Assembly (NCBI GenBank): GCA_003280725.1
Contig: QCED01000009.1
Coordinates: 1-53,942 of the forward strand
Direction of reading: 5' to 3'
Source: Prochlorococcus sp. AG-355-M18
GTDB taxonomy: Bacteria > Cyanobacteriota > Cyanobacteriia > PCC-6307 > Cyanobiaceae
DNA length: 53,942 nucleotides
The stretch's first letter is position 1. The number at the start of each line of letters is the position of its first letter. The notes beneath the pieces were generated by a model. That model was given only the letters and a program-made list of their open reading frames with translations. It was not told where the DNA came from and ran no database searches. The position numbers and the translations under genes are program-made. Shown here one piece after another: positions 39,296-50,183 of this stretch.

Positions 39296-39871
39296 AAATG
39301 TTAATCTTGACTGCCCATAATTTCTTACATCTATAGTTTCCCACAAAGTACTTTTTTTAATAAAAAGGTTTGGAGAATGTTCACAAATAACTGTTGAATC
39401 TTTTTTTAAAAGATTACAGTTAAATAATTGATTTAAAACTATTTCATAGAAATCCACATTGTATGGAGGATCTAGATAAACAAAATCAAATTTTAGTTTG
39501 TTTAAATCGATATTTCTAGATAATAAGTTTCTCTCATAATTAGGTTTTGTCCATTGTAAAACGTCTTTACAAATAACTTCGATATCATTTCTCCTATTCT
39601 CTATATTCTCCAACGAGAGTAAATTTTCTAAGCAAATTTTTGAATTGATTTTGTTTTTTTCAATTGCAATTATTTTGCTTGCCCCGTGATTATAGGCTTC
39701 ACAGGATATGGCCCCTGTTCCACTAAATAAATCTAACCAGTTACTATTTTCAACTCTTTTGTTCAAAATATTAAATATGGCCTCTCTCACTCTCAAGGTT
39801 GTAGGTCTGGTATAAGAATTATTTGGACTATGGAGTTTTTTACCACCTATCAGTTTTAAATTATTCTTCAT
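39272..39871 (-). CDS. rsmD: 16S rRNA m2G966 methyltransferase RsmD-like
   Basis: SAM-dependent methyltransferase of 199 residues. SAM motif I is [15 protein letters not shown], and the catalytic motif IV is [14 protein letters not shown] (the D/N-P-P-Y type). The N-terminal [18 protein letters not shown] matches RsmD, which methylates G966 of 16S rRNA. The C-terminus overlaps petG by 24 nt. It starts 13 nt before hisH ends, on the same strand. Confidence 0.9.
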   Translation of the reverse strand: MKNNLKLIGGKKLHSPNNSYTRPTTLRVREAIFNILNKRVENSNWLDLFSGTGAISCEAYNHGASKIIAIEKNKINSKICLENLLSLENIENRRNDIEVICKDVLQWTKPNYERNLLSRNIDLNKLKFDFVYLDPPYNVDFYEIVLNQLFNCNLLKKDSTVICEHSPNLFIKKSTLWETIDVRNYGQSRLTFLINVKHP

Positions 39872-39884
39872 CCCTAAGCATCTG

Positions 39885-40502
39885 TTATTGAATATTATTA
39901 AGCCATCTTCTCAAAAGTTTTTCACCGGTTTTTCCAGATTTTTCCGGATGAAATTGACAGGCCAATAAATTATCATTCTCAATCATTGCAGTTAATTTTT
40001 CAGAGCCATAATCAACCTGAGCTGCAATAATATTTAAGTCATCTGGAATTGCATGATAGGAATGTACAAAATAGACCCAATTATTTAATTCTTCAATCCC
40101 GAATAAAGTATTTTTTTTTGTAGGTAAAAGTTGGCACCAACCCATGTGTGGGATTCTTTGATTAACAATATTGGGTATTTTTTGTATTTTTCCTTTTAAA
40201 ATTCCTAGCCCTTGAACTTTTCCTTCATCACTTGATTCAAAAAGGAGTTGGAGACCTAAACATATCCCAAAAAAGGATTTCCCACTTTTAATCCAATTTT
40301 TCAAATCAGTTATCAAATCTGTATTTATGAGATTATTCATCGCTGGATCAAAAGCTCCAACCCCAGGAAGTATTATCGCCTTACAAAGCTTGGAATCATC
40401 AAAGTTTTTAATTAATATAATTTCTTCTCCAAGACTTTCTAGAGATTTTGTTACAGAATGAATATTACCCATTCCATAGTCTATTAGTCCAATTTTATGC
40501 AA
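39885..40502 (-). CDS. hisH: Imidazole glycerol phosphate synthase glutaminase subunit HisH
   Basis: Glutaminase that supplies ammonia to HisF in histidine synthesis. The 205-residue protein opens IGLIDYGMGNIHSVTKSLES. The nucleophile elbow is FFGICLGLQLLFE, and the catalytic His-x-Glu is in CQFHPEKSGKTG. The HisF gene is not in the window. Confidence 0.96.
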   Translation of the reverse strand: MHKIGLIDYGMGNIHSVTKSLESLGEEIILIKNFDDSKLCKAIILPGVGAFDPAMNNLINTDLITDLKNWIKSGKSFFGICLGLQLLFESSDEGKVQGLGILKGKIQKIPNIVNQRIPHMGWCQLLPTKKNTLFGIEELNNWVYFVHSYHAIPDDLNIIAAQVDYGSEKLTAMIENDNLLACQFHPEKSGKTGEKLLRRWLNNIQ

Positions 40503-40513
40503 AGCTTTTAAAT

Positions 40514-40837
40514 TTATAAATGCTTAGTTAAAGTGCTCGAAAGAGTTGCTTTTGGCACAGCACCAACAACGGTATCAACCTTTTGACCTCCTTTAAAAAT
40601 CATTAATGTAGGAATACTTCTAATTCCGTATTGACTGGCCACATTTGGATTCTCATCTGTGTTTAATTTAAAAACTTTAATTTTCCCTTCAAAGTCTTTT
40701 GAGATTTCTTCTACAACAGGGGCGACCATCCTACATGGACCGCACCATGGTGCCCAAAAATCAACCAATACTGGTAGATCACTTTGCAGTACATCCTTGT
40801 CAAATGAAGAATCAGTTACGGCTGGAGCTGATGACAT
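40514..40837 (-). CDS. trxA: Thioredoxin
   Basis: A 107-residue cytosolic thioredoxin, reducing disulfides in target enzymes. The active site is Trp31-Cys32-Gly33-Pro34-Cys35 and the cis-Pro loop is [10 protein letters not shown]. It belongs to the m-type, ferredoxin-linked group typical of cyanobacteria. Its position beside Yfr1 and guaB3 is the usual order in marine picocyanobacteria. Confidence 0.97.
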   Translation of the reverse strand: MSSAPAVTDSSFDKDVLQSDLPVLVDFWAPWCGPCRMVAPVVEEISKDFEGKIKVFKLNTDENPNVASQYGIRSIPTLMIFKGGQKVDTVVGAVPKATLSSTLTKHL

Positions 40838-40928
40838 AATTTAAGTATTCCTTTTTGAAAATTTAGCAGGCAATTCTTTTAAGTGATGATTTCATTACAG
40901 ATTAAATAATATAAGTAACAAAATATCT

Positions 40929-40983
40929 AAAAAAGCCCGATTAATCGGGCGATTTAGTGTGTGAGGAGTATGGGGTTTCCCCC
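40929..40983 (-). ncRNA. yfr1: Small regulatory RNA Yfr1
   Basis: The 55-nt transcript on the minus strand has the Yfr1 layout. A GGGG-GAAA-CCCC hairpin at the 5' end is followed by the unpaired core ACTCCTCACAC (40969-40959). The terminator hairpin GCCCGATTAATCGGGC then leads into six T residues. A TATTAT -10 box (40992-40997) lies 8 nt before the start. Yfr1 is a conserved, abundant cyanobacterial RNA known to regulate outer-membrane protein mRNAs in Prochlorococcus through its core motif. Confidence 0.95.
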
Positions 40984-41067
40984 ATTATTTCATAATAACT
41001 CCTAATTAGAAAATTTTTCAAATTAATACTTAATTCACTAAGGATTTATAATTTTGCACCCCGTGAA

Positions 41068-42231
41068 CTACTTACCCATCCCAAGCTGCTGAGCTTTTTG
41101 ATAAACCTTACCTTCTGTAAGAAGCGATGGTGCGATAACTATTTCAACTTCTTGCATTTCTTTAATATTTTTTGCCCCAAGAGTACTCATTGAGGTTTTA
41201 ATGGCTCCTAATAAGTTATGTGTCCCATCATCAAGTAAGGCAGGGCCTTTTATTATTCTTTCTAAAGATCCTGTAGAACCAACTTCAATTCTTGTGCCTC
41301 TTGGCAATACTGGACTTGGAGTAGCCATACCCCAGTGAAATCCTTTACCTGGAGCGTTTGAGGATTTTGCTATTGGGGATCCAATCATTACAGCATCTGC
41401 TCCACATGCTAGACATTTACAGATATCTCCACCAGTAACAATTCCTCCATCACCAATAATAGGAATATAACGACCACTTTCTTTAAAGTAATCATTTCTT
41501 GCCGCACTACAATCGGCAATTGCAGTTGCTTGAGGTATTCCAATTCCCAATACTCCTCTTGATGTACATGCTGCTCCAGGTCCTATCCCAACCATCAATC
41601 CTGCAACTCCAGCATTCATGAGAAGTTTTGCAACTTCGTAAGTAACACAATTACCCGCTACAACTGGGACATTCATATCTTGACAAAGATCTTTAATATT
41701 TAAGGTTTCCTTACCTTCCATACCAAGATGTTCTGTGGAAACAACTGTTCCTTGAAGAAAAAATAAATCTATTTTGGAATTATTAAGTGTTTCTTTAAAC
41801 TTAATGGCAGCTTGAGGAGTCCCACTGAAAGCTGCTATACCTCCTCTTTCTTTGACCTCATTTATTCTTTGTACAATCAATACCTCCTTGACCGGTTCAC
41901 TGTATATTTTCTGCATTAATGGAACAAAATCATTCTTCCCGACTGATGCTATTTGGTTCAATATTTCATCAGGGTTTTCATATCGTGTTTGTATGCCCTC
42001 CATATTAATAACCCCTAGGGAACCTAATTTTGTGAGCTCTACAGCAGTATTGACATCGACGACACTATCCATGGCACTAGCGACGATCGGAACTTCTCTT
42101 TTGAAATCACCTATTGACCAAGAAGGATCAGTCAAATCGTAATCAAGTGTTCTATTACCAGGGACTAAAGCTATTTCATCGATGCCATAAGCCCGTCTGA
42201 CTTTTTTATTTAAACCAAGTTCAATATTCAC
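41068..42231 (-). CDS. guaB3: GuaB3-type IMP dehydrogenase family protein
   Basis: A 387-residue member of the IMP dehydrogenase/GMP reductase family. It lacks the CBS (Bateman) domain of ordinary GuaB and opens LGLNKKVRRAYGIDEIALVP, the hallmark of the GuaB3 group found in cyanobacteria and actinobacteria. The catalytic loop is GPGAACTSRGVLGIG (Cys forms the IMP adduct). GDGGIVTGGDICKCLACGAD is the phosphate site, and the C-terminal GSTGSLERIIKGP region closes the barrel. It would make XMP from IMP for GTP synthesis. It lies on the same strand upstream of Yfr1. Confidence 0.93.
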   Translation of the reverse strand: MNIELGLNKKVRRAYGIDEIALVPGNRTLDYDLTDPSWSIGDFKREVPIVASAMDSVVDVNTAVELTKLGSLGVINMEGIQTRYENPDEILNQIASVGKNDFVPLMQKIYSEPVKEVLIVQRINEVKERGGIAAFSGTPQAAIKFKETLNNSKIDLFFLQGTVVSTEHLGMEGKETLNIKDLCQDMNVPVVAGNCVTYEVAKLLMNAGVAGLMVGIGPGAACTSRGVLGIGIPQATAIADCSAARNDYFKESGRYIPIIGDGGIVTGGDICKCLACGADAVMIGSPIAKSSNAPGKGFHWGMATPSPVLPRGTRIEVGSTGSLERIIKGPALLDDGTHNLLGAIKTSMSTLGAKNIKEMQEVEIVIAPSLLTEGKVYQKAQQLGMGK

Positions 42232-42411
42232 GGTAGTTTTCTTTTATTCTGATTAAATTAACAACTAAAGGGGTAATAAGCCAAGGTTTATTCAAAAACA
42301 ACAGGTTTTATTTTGATTTGTGTGTAAATGTGAGTATTTGGGAATTAAATAAATCTTTTTTTTTTATTCATTATGACAATCAGCGATTATTATTAAAGAA
42401 AGGATTTTTGT

Positions 42412-45009
42412 ATGTCTGATATTTTAGATTCCGATAACTCAGGATTAAGCGAAGATAACGACCGAATTATTCAGACTGACCTAAGGAATGAGATGTCTCG
42501 TTCATACCTTGAGTATGCAATGAGCGTTATAGTTGGTCGTGCTCTTCCAGATGCAAGAGATGGATTAAAACCTGTTCACAGAAGAATTCTTTATGCAATG
42601 TATGAACTTGGTTTGACTAGCGGTAGACCATATAGAAAATGTGCAAGAGTTGTAGGAGAAGTACTTGGTAAATACCACCCTCATGGAGATACTGCTGTTT
42701 ATGATGCTTTGGTTAGGATGGCCCAGGATTTTTCTATGAGGATGCCACTCATAGATGGCCATGGAAACTTTGGTTCTGTTGATAACGACCCTCCAGCTGC
42801 AATGAGATATACAGAATCTCGTTTACAGTCTCTTACGGATGAAAGTTTATTAGAGGATATTGAATCTGAAACTGTAGATTTCGCCGATAATTTTGACGGT
42901 TCTCAGCAAGAACCTACAGTTTTACCTGCTAGGATCCCTCAACTACTTCTAAATGGTTCATCTGGAATAGCAGTAGGAATGGCAACTAATATTCCACCTC
43001 ATAACTTAGGGGAATTAATTAATGGTCTTAAATCAATAATCAAAAACCCTTTTATTGAAGATAGAGAACTTTTTGAAATAATTAAGGGTCCTGATTTTCC
43101 CACAGGTGGTCAAATCTTAGGCAGAGACGGTATTAGAGAAACTTTCAAAACAGGAAGGGGGTCAATAACAATGAGAGGGGTAGCAAATATTGAGCAAATT
43201 AAATCCATTGGTAGAGCAGAGAAAGATGCAGTAATAATTACAGAGCTTCCATTTCAAACCAATAAAGCGGCATTGATTGAAAGAATTGCTGACTTGGTTA
43301 ATGAAAAAAAATTAGAAGGTATTTCTGATATTAGAGATGAAAGTGATCGAGATGGGATGAGAGTTGTTATTGAACTAAAAAGAGATGCCTACCCACAAGT
43401 AGTTTTAAATAATTTATTTAAGTTAACACCTCTACAAAATAACTTTAGTGCAAATATCCTTGCTTTAGTAAAAGGAGAGCCCACAACACTTTCGCTCAGG
43501 AAAATGTTAGACGTTTTTCTAGATTTTAGGGTTGAGACAATAAGGCGAAGAACATCATTTTTATTAAGAAAGGCAGAAGAAAGAGATCATATTGTAAAGG
43601 GTCTTTTATTAGCCTTAGATGCTATGGATGAGATTATAAATCTAATAAGATCAGCGAAAGATTCAATATCAGCTCGAGAAAAATTACAAAACGACCATAA
43701 ATTATCTTCCATACAGGCAGATGCAATTCTACAAATGCAATTAAGAAGATTAACAGCACTTGAAGCAGATAAAATCAAAGGAGAACATAATGAGTTAACC
43801 CAAAAAATCAACCTATATCAGCAAATATTAAATAGTAAAGAAAGAATTTTTGAAATTATTCTTGAAGAAATTAATAAAATCGATGAAAGATTCTCTTCTC
43901 CTAGGAAAACAGAAATACTAGATTTAGGCGGAGGATTAGATGATATTGATCTCATAGCTAATGACAGATCCGTAGTTCTATTAACTGAAGCAGGTTACTT
44001 AAAAAGAATGCCTGTCAATGATTTTGAATCTACCAGTCGTGGTTCAAGGGGCAAAGCTGGCACAAAAACCAAAGAAGATGATGACGTGAAATTATTTATA
44101 AGTTGCAACGATCATGATACTCTTTTGCTTTTCAGTGATAGAGGAGTGGCTTATGCTCTGCCAGCATATAGGGTTCCTATGAGTAGCAGAACAGCAAAAG
44201 GGACTCCATCAGTACAACTTCTCCCAATTCCAAGAGAAGAAAAAATAACTTCACTAGTTGCTGTGGATTCTTTTGTTGACGATCGTTATTTATTAATGCT
44301 AACTAAAGCTGGCTTCATAAAAAGAACTGCACTTTCTGCTTTCTCAAAAATTCGCTCAAATGGACTAATAGCGATTAATCTTGAGGATGGAGATGCCCTA
44401 ACCTGGGTCAGGTTATCAAAAGAAGGTGATAGTGTTTTAATTGGATCTAAAACAGGAATGGCTATTCATTTCAGACTAGATATCAATGAATTAAGACCAC
44501 TTGGTAGAACAGCAAGAGGGGTTAAATCAATGAACTTGAGAGAAGGAGACAATCTAGTTTCTATGGATGTTTTAACATCTAATTTGGTTGATCAATTGGC
44601 TAAATTTGACGATATTACTGAAGATCTTGATGATAATAATGATGAAAACTCTTCAAATGGTCCATGGGTATTAATAGCCAGTGCATTTGGATTAGGAAAG
44701 AGAGTACCTGTAGCTCAGTTTAGATTACAAAAAAGAGCAGGCATGGGTTTGAGAGCAATAAAATTTAGAATTAAAGATGATCAGCTAGTTTGTTTGAAGG
44801 TCCTTGGCGAGGGAGAAGAATTACTACTTGTGACCGAAAAAGGCGTAATAGTAAGAACTAACGCAGATAAAATCTCTCAGCAATCCAGGGCAGCTACAGG
44901 AGTAAAATTACAAAGATTAGATGAAGGTGATCATTTATCTGAAGTGGTATTGGTACCTCGCGAACAAATAGAGGAAAAAGATCAACCCAGCTCAGTTGAA
45001 CAAAATTAA
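42412..45009 (+). CDS. gyrA: DNA gyrase subunit A
   Basis: An 865-residue gyrase A subunit, which cuts and religates DNA in supercoiling. The catalytic Tyr is Tyr133 in [12 protein letters not shown]. The quinolone region reads [20 protein letters not shown], with Thr at the E. coli Ser83 position, a natural variant. The C-terminal beta-pinwheel domain repeats are present, including [12 protein letters not shown], the GyrA-box. GyrB is not in the window. A gap of 180 nt separates it from the divergent guaB3. Confidence 0.97.
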   Translation: MSDILDSDNSGLSEDNDRIIQTDLRNEMSRSYLEYAMSVIVGRALPDARDGLKPVHRRILYAMYELGLTSGRPYRKCARVVGEVLGKYHPHGDTAVYDALVRMAQDFSMRMPLIDGHGNFGSVDNDPPAAMRYTESRLQSLTDESLLEDIESETVDFADNFDGSQQEPTVLPARIPQLLLNGSSGIAVGMATNIPPHNLGELINGLKSIIKNPFIEDRELFEIIKGPDFPTGGQILGRDGIRETFKTGRGSITMRGVANIEQIKSIGRAEKDAVIITELPFQTNKAALIERIADLVNEKKLEGISDIRDESDRDGMRVVIELKRDAYPQVVLNNLFKLTPLQNNFSANILALVKGEPTTLSLRKMLDVFLDFRVETIRRRTSFLLRKAEERDHIVKGLLLALDAMDEIINLIRSAKDSISAREKLQNDHKLSSIQADAILQMQLRRLTALEADKIKGEHNELTQKINLYQQILNSKERIFEIILEEINKIDERFSSPRKTEILDLGGGLDDIDLIANDRSVVLLTEAGYLKRMPVNDFESTSRGSRGKAGTKTKEDDDVKLFISCNDHDTLLLFSDRGVAYALPAYRVPMSSRTAKGTPSVQLLPIPREEKITSLVAVDSFVDDRYLLMLTKAGFIKRTALSAFSKIRSNGLIAINLEDGDALTWVRLSKEGDSVLIGSKTGMAIHFRLDINELRPLGRTARGVKSMNLREGDNLVSMDVLTSNLVDQLAKFDDITEDLDDNNDENSSNGPWVLIASAFGLGKRVPVAQFRLQKRAGMGLRAIKFRIKDDQLVCLKVLGEGEELLLVTEKGVIVRTNADKISQQSRAATGVKLQRLDEGDHLSEVVLVPREQIEEKDQPSSVEQN

Positions 45010-45033
45010 AAGCCTCATGGTTAGCTAAACAAT

Positions 45034-46245
45034 ATGGAAATACTTGATATTTTAATTTTAGGTTCAGGTCCCGCAGCATTATGTTTAGCTTCAGAATTAG
45101 CCAAACAAGATCTAAATATTAAGGGAATATCAACAAAATCTCCAAATGAAAAATGGGAGAATACCTATGGTATCTGGGCATCTGAATTAGAAGAATTAGG
45201 GTTAGAGTCCCTGTTATCTCACAGATGGTGTAAAACGGTTAGTTTTTTTGGAGATGGAGAAAATAAAAAAGGGGATACTCCGACAAAACACAACTACGAT
45301 TATGGTTTAATAAATCAAGAAGCCTTTCAAAATGAACTTTTAAAAAAATGTAAAGGGATTGAATGGTTGAATGAAACAGCAAAAGACATTACAGAAAAAA
45401 ACAAACTATCTGAGGTAATTTGTTTTTCAGGTCTCAAAATAAAGGCGAGATTAGTTATTGACGCAAGTGGTCACAAAAGTAATTTTGTAAAAAGACCAGT
45501 TCAAAATGAAATCGCTCAACAAGCTGCTTACGGAATTGTAGGTAAATTTACATCACCACCTGTTAATAAAGAACAATTTGTCCTAATGGATTTTCGTCCA
45601 AATCATTTAAACAATGAAGAAAAGTTATCATCTCCTTCCTTTCTTTATGCAATGGATCTTGGCAACGATACTTTTTTTGTTGAAGAAACATCATTAGCTA
45701 GTTTTCCTGCATTATCCCGAGAAAATCTTAAAAAAAGACTTTACAAAAGACTTAATAGTAAGGGTATTGAGGTAAGTGAAATTTTTCATGAAGAGAATTG
45801 CCTTTTTCCTATGAATTTACCCCTCCCATTTAAAAAACAATTTGTACTTGGTTTCGGAGGGGCTGCAAGTATGGTTCATCCTGCATCAGGATACATGGTT
45901 GGATCTTTATTAAGAAGGGCTCCACTCCTTGCACAAAAATTAGCAATCTTTTTAAAAGAACCTCATCTAAGTTCACTAGAGTTGGCTTCAAAAGGTTGGG
46001 AAATTCTATGGCCTTACGAGTTAACACAAAGGCATAAACTTTACCAATACGGTCTAAGAAGATTGATGAGTTTTGACGAAAGTAGATTAAGAAGCTTTTT
46101 CTCAAATTTCTTTAGATTATCAACCAATGAATGGGTAGGTTTTCTTACTAATACACTTCCACTCCCAAAACTAATTTACGTGATGAGTAAGATGTTTATT
46201 AATTCACCTCTAAAAGTAAAACTTGGAATGCTCAAGTTAAATTAG
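45034..46245 (+). CDS. crtL: Lycopene cyclase CrtL (probably beta type)
   Basis: A 403-residue FAD-type lycopene cyclase acting in carotenoid synthesis at the membrane. The nucleotide-binding motif is ILGSGPAALCLASELA (about 8-23). IWASELEELG, DASGHKSNFV and AAYGIVGKF are conserved family blocks, and GFGGAASMVHPASGYMVGSL is the second flavin motif. Prochlorococcus has a beta (CrtL-b) and an epsilon (CrtL-e) cyclase; the neighbour gyrA suggests CrtL-b, but I cannot exclude the other. It follows gyrA by 24 nt and may be co-transcribed. Confidence 0.88.
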   Translation: MEILDILILGSGPAALCLASELAKQDLNIKGISTKSPNEKWENTYGIWASELEELGLESLLSHRWCKTVSFFGDGENKKGDTPTKHNYDYGLINQEAFQNELLKKCKGIEWLNETAKDITEKNKLSEVICFSGLKIKARLVIDASGHKSNFVKRPVQNEIAQQAAYGIVGKFTSPPVNKEQFVLMDFRPNHLNNEEKLSSPSFLYAMDLGNDTFFVEETSLASFPALSRENLKKRLYKRLNSKGIEVSEIFHEENCLFPMNLPLPFKKQFVLGFGGAASMVHPASGYMVGSLLRRAPLLAQKLAIFLKEPHLSSLELASKGWEILWPYELTQRHKLYQYGLRRLMSFDESRLRSFFSNFFRLSTNEWVGFLTNTLPLPKLIYVMSKMFINSPLKVKLGMLKLN

Positions 46246-46250
46246 TATTT

Positions 46251-47834
46251 TTATTTTCGCCAATCATCAATATTAATATTTGGGAAGACTTTATCCTCTT
46301 CCTCAATATCTTCAAGAAATTTAAAATTAATATTTGAATGATCTTTAATCATTTCAACCAATTTCCAGAACCTGAATAAGTGTCTTTCTATTCTCTCTTT
46401 TGCGAGCTCAGTTGTGGTTCCAGCTCTTAGAATAAAACTCCAGTCAGAAGACTCAGAGAGAAGAAGTTCTCTTGCAGCTTGCTTGAAAAGTCTTAGAGAT
46501 AAATCACTATTAAAATTTTCCATGCACAAATCTACAAATGTTGAGCCTGCCTTTGTGATTTCTGGAACGATCCATGCATTTGCATCATTAATCCAATAAT
46601 TATGGTAACCACCTTGCCCCCAGCTTGATGGCGATGGATCACAAATCTGAAGATTTGGTTTTTGCATTAAGAATTCTTTTAAATTTATAAGCTTAATTGA
46701 ATATTTATTAGAGTTCTTTAGTATATTTTCAACAAAAAAAGGTCCCTCATACCACCAATGACCAAATAACTCTGCATCAAATGGAGCTACCAATAAAGGC
46801 TTAAAGGAAGAGGATAAAGTCAATTTTTCTAGTTGTTTGGATCTCGCTAGAAGATAGGCATCAGCATGTTCTGCAGCCTTATTTTTGGCTTCATTTTCAA
46901 GGTAAAACTTTTTTTTCCCTAAAGAAATGTTTTCATCTGTAATCTTATAAAACTTTAAACCTAAAGGTCTTTTTGTTGAAATACCCTTTTTTTGGAGCTT
47001 TGAGAGAGGCAATTCCCACCCCAAATCTTTATGAAATTCTCTATAGACTTTGTCTCCCGGAAATCCATCTTTAGCAGACCAAACGGGCAAGGTTGACTCA
47101 CTATCTCTCCCGAAAAATGCCACTCCTTTTTTCGAGCATATTGGAGCATATACTCCATACCTAGGCCTTGGTGTGGAGTTTAGAATACCGTGTCCGTCTA
47201 AGATTGTATATCTAATACCAGAATTAAATAGTATTTCATCTAAACCCTCATAATAAGCGCATTCAGGCAACCAAATACCTAAAGGCTTCGTTTTAAAAAT
47301 ATTTTCATGGCTCCTGATGGCTGTATTAATTTGTCCTTTAATAGTTTCAGGATTCTCCCTTAGAATTGGTAAATATCCATGAGTAGCAGCACAAGTGAGA
47401 ATATCCAAATTTCCAGAGTTATTTAATGCCCTAAACTTCTCAATTAAATTTCCAGAACAATTTTGCCAATATAGGTATTTATCATTAAGATTTTTCATTA
47501 AAAATGCAGAGGCATTTTTTTCTTCTAGTGGCAGTTCGTTTAGGAAATCATTCCTTGTTTTAATCCAGCTTGGGAAAGTTTCTTGAATTTGTTTATTATT
47601 TAGAAGTGATAATAATGTTGGTGACAAACTAATAGTAAGTTTTGTATTTTCAGGATTTTCATTTTTGGAAGATTCTATTGATTGAAGTAGTGGTATATAA
47701 CATTCCAGAATTGCCTGAAATAACCAATCCTCCTCTAAGGAGTTTTTTTCATTTTTTCTGACATAAGGTAGATGAGCATGTAAAACTATGGCTAACTGAC
47801 CTAAAACATTTTTTTGGGGGTATCGCCCATTCAT
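46251..47834 (-). CDS. GH57-type 1,4-alpha-glucan branching enzyme
   Basis: A 527-residue glycoside hydrolase family 57 protein, with an N-terminal (beta/alpha)7 barrel and the C-terminal DUF1957 helical domain. LAIVLHAHLPYVRKNEK opens the barrel. The catalytic Glu is in GIWLPECAYYEG (Glu191) and the acid Asp in FDAELFGHWWYEG (Asp353), both signatures of the branching-enzyme group. It would make alpha-1,6 branches in glycogen. The gene is convergent with crtL, with 5 nt between stops. Confidence 0.9.
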   Translation of the reverse strand: MNGRYPQKNVLGQLAIVLHAHLPYVRKNEKNSLEEDWLFQAILECYIPLLQSIESSKNENPENTKLTISLSPTLLSLLNNKQIQETFPSWIKTRNDFLNELPLEEKNASAFLMKNLNDKYLYWQNCSGNLIEKFRALNNSGNLDILTCAATHGYLPILRENPETIKGQINTAIRSHENIFKTKPLGIWLPECAYYEGLDEILFNSGIRYTILDGHGILNSTPRPRYGVYAPICSKKGVAFFGRDSESTLPVWSAKDGFPGDKVYREFHKDLGWELPLSKLQKKGISTKRPLGLKFYKITDENISLGKKKFYLENEAKNKAAEHADAYLLARSKQLEKLTLSSSFKPLLVAPFDAELFGHWWYEGPFFVENILKNSNKYSIKLINLKEFLMQKPNLQICDPSPSSWGQGGYHNYWINDANAWIVPEITKAGSTFVDLCMENFNSDLSLRLFKQAARELLLSESSDWSFILRAGTTTELAKERIERHLFRFWKLVEMIKDHSNINFKFLEDIEEEDKVFPNINIDDWRK

Positions 47835-48059
47835 ACTTTTTATAATTTATGCCTGAAATTCTATAAAAAATCAAAATTAACCTTTATAAAAGGAAGCTTT
47901 GATCTTAAAAGAATACTTTAATAATTTGAGTATTTCATTTTTTTCTTCAGAATTTTAACCAATATTGTTTAAGTTATAAATCTGCAGAAAATTTTTTTTG
48001 AACTTAATCTAGTCAATTTTTTTTAATTAGCTTAATATAAGATTAAATTATTCCATCTT

Positions 48060-49700
48060 ATGTCAAAAGATCCTGGAAGAATTTTGATATTTGATACAAC
48101 TCTTCGAGATGGAGAGCAATCTCCTGGTGCAAGTTTAAATCTTGAAGAAAAACTCGCCATAGCTCATCAATTAGCAAGATTAGGGGTAGATGTTATTGAG
48201 GCTGGATTCCCTTTCGCAAGTCCAGGAGATTTTAAAGCTGTTAATAAAATTGCCAAAGCCGTAGGGAAAGAACATGGGCCTACAATATGCGGTTTAGCTA
48301 GAGCTTCTAAAGGAGATATAAAAGCATGTCACGAAGCAGTTAGTCCAGCTCCCAAGAAAAGGATACATACTTTTATTGCTACAAGTGATATTCATCTTAA
48401 ACATAAACTGAAAAAATCTAGAAAAGATGTTCTTCAAATAGTTCCAGAAATGGTTAATTATGCAAAATCATTGGTAGATGATATTGAGTTTTCTTGTGAA
48501 GATGCCTCAAGAAGCGATCCTGATTTTTTATACGAAGTGATTCAACTAGCAATTTCAGCAGGAGCGACAACAATAAATATCCCCGATACTGTTGGATTTA
48601 CAACTCCTAGCGAATTTGGCAAACTAATTGCCGATATTAATAAAAATGTTCCAAATATCGATGAGGCAGTAATCTCGGTTCATGGTCATAATGATTTGGG
48701 TTTAGCAGTAGCAAATTTTCTTGAGGCAGTAAAAAATGGAGCAAGGCAACTAGAATGCACTATTAATGGAATTGGTGAAAGAGCAGGGAATGCCTCGCTA
48801 GAAGAATTAGTCATGGCTCTGCATGTTAGGAAAAGTTTTTTTAATAGTTTTTTCAAAAGAAATCCAGATTCACCAACTCCTCTTACGGCTATAAGAACAG
48901 AAGAAATAACAAAAACCTCTAGACTTGTCTCCAACCTAACTGGAATGACTGTGCAACCTAATAAAGCAATTGTGGGAGCTAACGCGTTTGCACATGAGTC
49001 AGGCATTCATCAGGATGGGGTTTTAAAAAATAGACTAACCTACGAAATTATCGATGCAAAAACTGTTGGTTTGAGTGACAACAAAATATCTTTGGGGAAA
49101 CTTAGTGGAAGAAGTGCAGTTAGAGCAAGATTAGAAGAGATGGGATATGATTTGAGTAGAGAGGATTTAAATGATGCTTTTGCCCGTTTTAAGGATTTAG
49201 CTGACAGGAAAAGAGAAATTACTGATAGAGACTTAGAAGCAATTGTTAGTGAACAAGTTCAACTCCCAGAAGCTAAATTTCAATTAAGTCTTGTACAAGT
49301 AAGTTGCGGTAATGCATCTAAACCTACTGCCACCATTTCGCTTTTAAACACAGAAGATAATACTGAAGATACTGCTGTATCAATAGGGACTGGACCCGTT
49401 GATGCTGTATGCGAGGCTTTAAATAAATTAGCTAAAGTTCCTAATGAATTAATTGAATTTTCTGTTAAGTCCGTAACAGAAGGAATTGATGCTTTAGGCG
49501 AAGTAACAATAAGAATAAGAAGGGATAATAAAATATATTCTGGTCATTCTGCTGATACGGACGTTGTAGTTGCTGCAGCGAATGCTTACGTTAATGCCTT
49601 AAACAGACTTGTATTTTCTGAGAAAAAAAATTCAATTCATCCACAATTTGATAATTTAGAAAATTCTGATAATACATTTATATCTAATCCTGCAAATTAA
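48060..49700 (+). CDS. leuA: 2-isopropylmalate synthase
   Basis: First step of leucine synthesis: acetyl-CoA plus 2-oxoisovalerate gives 2-isopropylmalate. The 546-residue protein carries [20 protein letters not shown] (substrate and metal signature), the metal HxH in [20 protein letters not shown], and [10 protein letters not shown]. The C-terminal allosteric domain (about 400-510) suggests leucine feedback. The family's usual length is met. Confidence 0.96.
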   Translation: MSKDPGRILIFDTTLRDGEQSPGASLNLEEKLAIAHQLARLGVDVIEAGFPFASPGDFKAVNKIAKAVGKEHGPTICGLARASKGDIKACHEAVSPAPKKRIHTFIATSDIHLKHKLKKSRKDVLQIVPEMVNYAKSLVDDIEFSCEDASRSDPDFLYEVIQLAISAGATTINIPDTVGFTTPSEFGKLIADINKNVPNIDEAVISVHGHNDLGLAVANFLEAVKNGARQLECTINGIGERAGNASLEELVMALHVRKSFFNSFFKRNPDSPTPLTAIRTEEITKTSRLVSNLTGMTVQPNKAIVGANAFAHESGIHQDGVLKNRLTYEIIDAKTVGLSDNKISLGKLSGRSAVRARLEEMGYDLSREDLNDAFARFKDLADRKREITDRDLEAIVSEQVQLPEAKFQLSLVQVSCGNASKPTATISLLNTEDNTEDTAVSIGTGPVDAVCEALNKLAKVPNELIEFSVKSVTEGIDALGEVTIRIRRDNKIYSGHSADTDVVVAAANAYVNALNRLVFSEKKNSIHPQFDNLENSDNTFISNPAN

Positions 49701-49782
49701 ATTATTTCTTAGGATTATTAAGTAGCATTAAAAAATAGTCTCTTAATACTGTAGATTGAATTGATAGTTAAAGCAGTAAATA

Positions 49783-50175
49783 ATGAGAGAGAGGTTAATT
49801 GGATATTGGGCACTTTCGTGGGCTGGCTTAATCGGCAACATAATTGCGCTTCCAATAATCGCATTAATAATAAGTTATGGGCCTCCACTAAAAGTTGCAA
49901 ATGTAACTCTTGCTATAAGTCTTGGATGGCCTGCTGCGATTGTTGGAATAGTTTCTTCAGCAGCTCTTCTAGCAGAGAGAAAATGGGGAGTAACTTTAAC
50001 TCTAGTTTCTATTTCAATGGTAATTTCTGGTATGGGTCCTTATTCAGTTGTAAGGCTCATAACTCTTCAAGACATTTATGGAATTGGTGGGTTTACTCTT
50101 TTAATAACATTATTAAGTACGTTAGCTCTTATTTATTGGTGTAATCCAAAACATCGAAGAAGTATTAGACTATAA
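49783..50175 (+). CDS. Four-helix membrane protein, 130 aa
   Basis: A 130-residue protein with about four hydrophobic helices (residues 8-30, 35-60, 68-90, 97-116) joined by short loops. It starts MRERLIGYWALSWAGLIGN and ends in the basic tail CNPKHRRSIRL. The pattern is well preserved and aromatic residues sit at the membrane edges, so it is a genuine protein. A second frame (49761-50144) is out of phase and non-hydrophobic. Convergent with the HD protein. Function unknown. Confidence 0.7.
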   Translation: MRERLIGYWALSWAGLIGNIIALPIIALIISYGPPLKVANVTLAISLGWPAAIVGIVSSAALLAERKWGVTLTLVSISMVISGMGPYSVVRLITLQDIYGIGGFTLLITLLSTLALIYWCNPKHRRSIRL

Positions 50176-50183
50176 ATTTAAAA

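Noticed and set aside
49761..50144. 127-codon plus-strand frame
   Set aside because: Ser/Asn/Cys-rich out-of-frame shadow of the hydrophobic membrane protein at 49783-50175.
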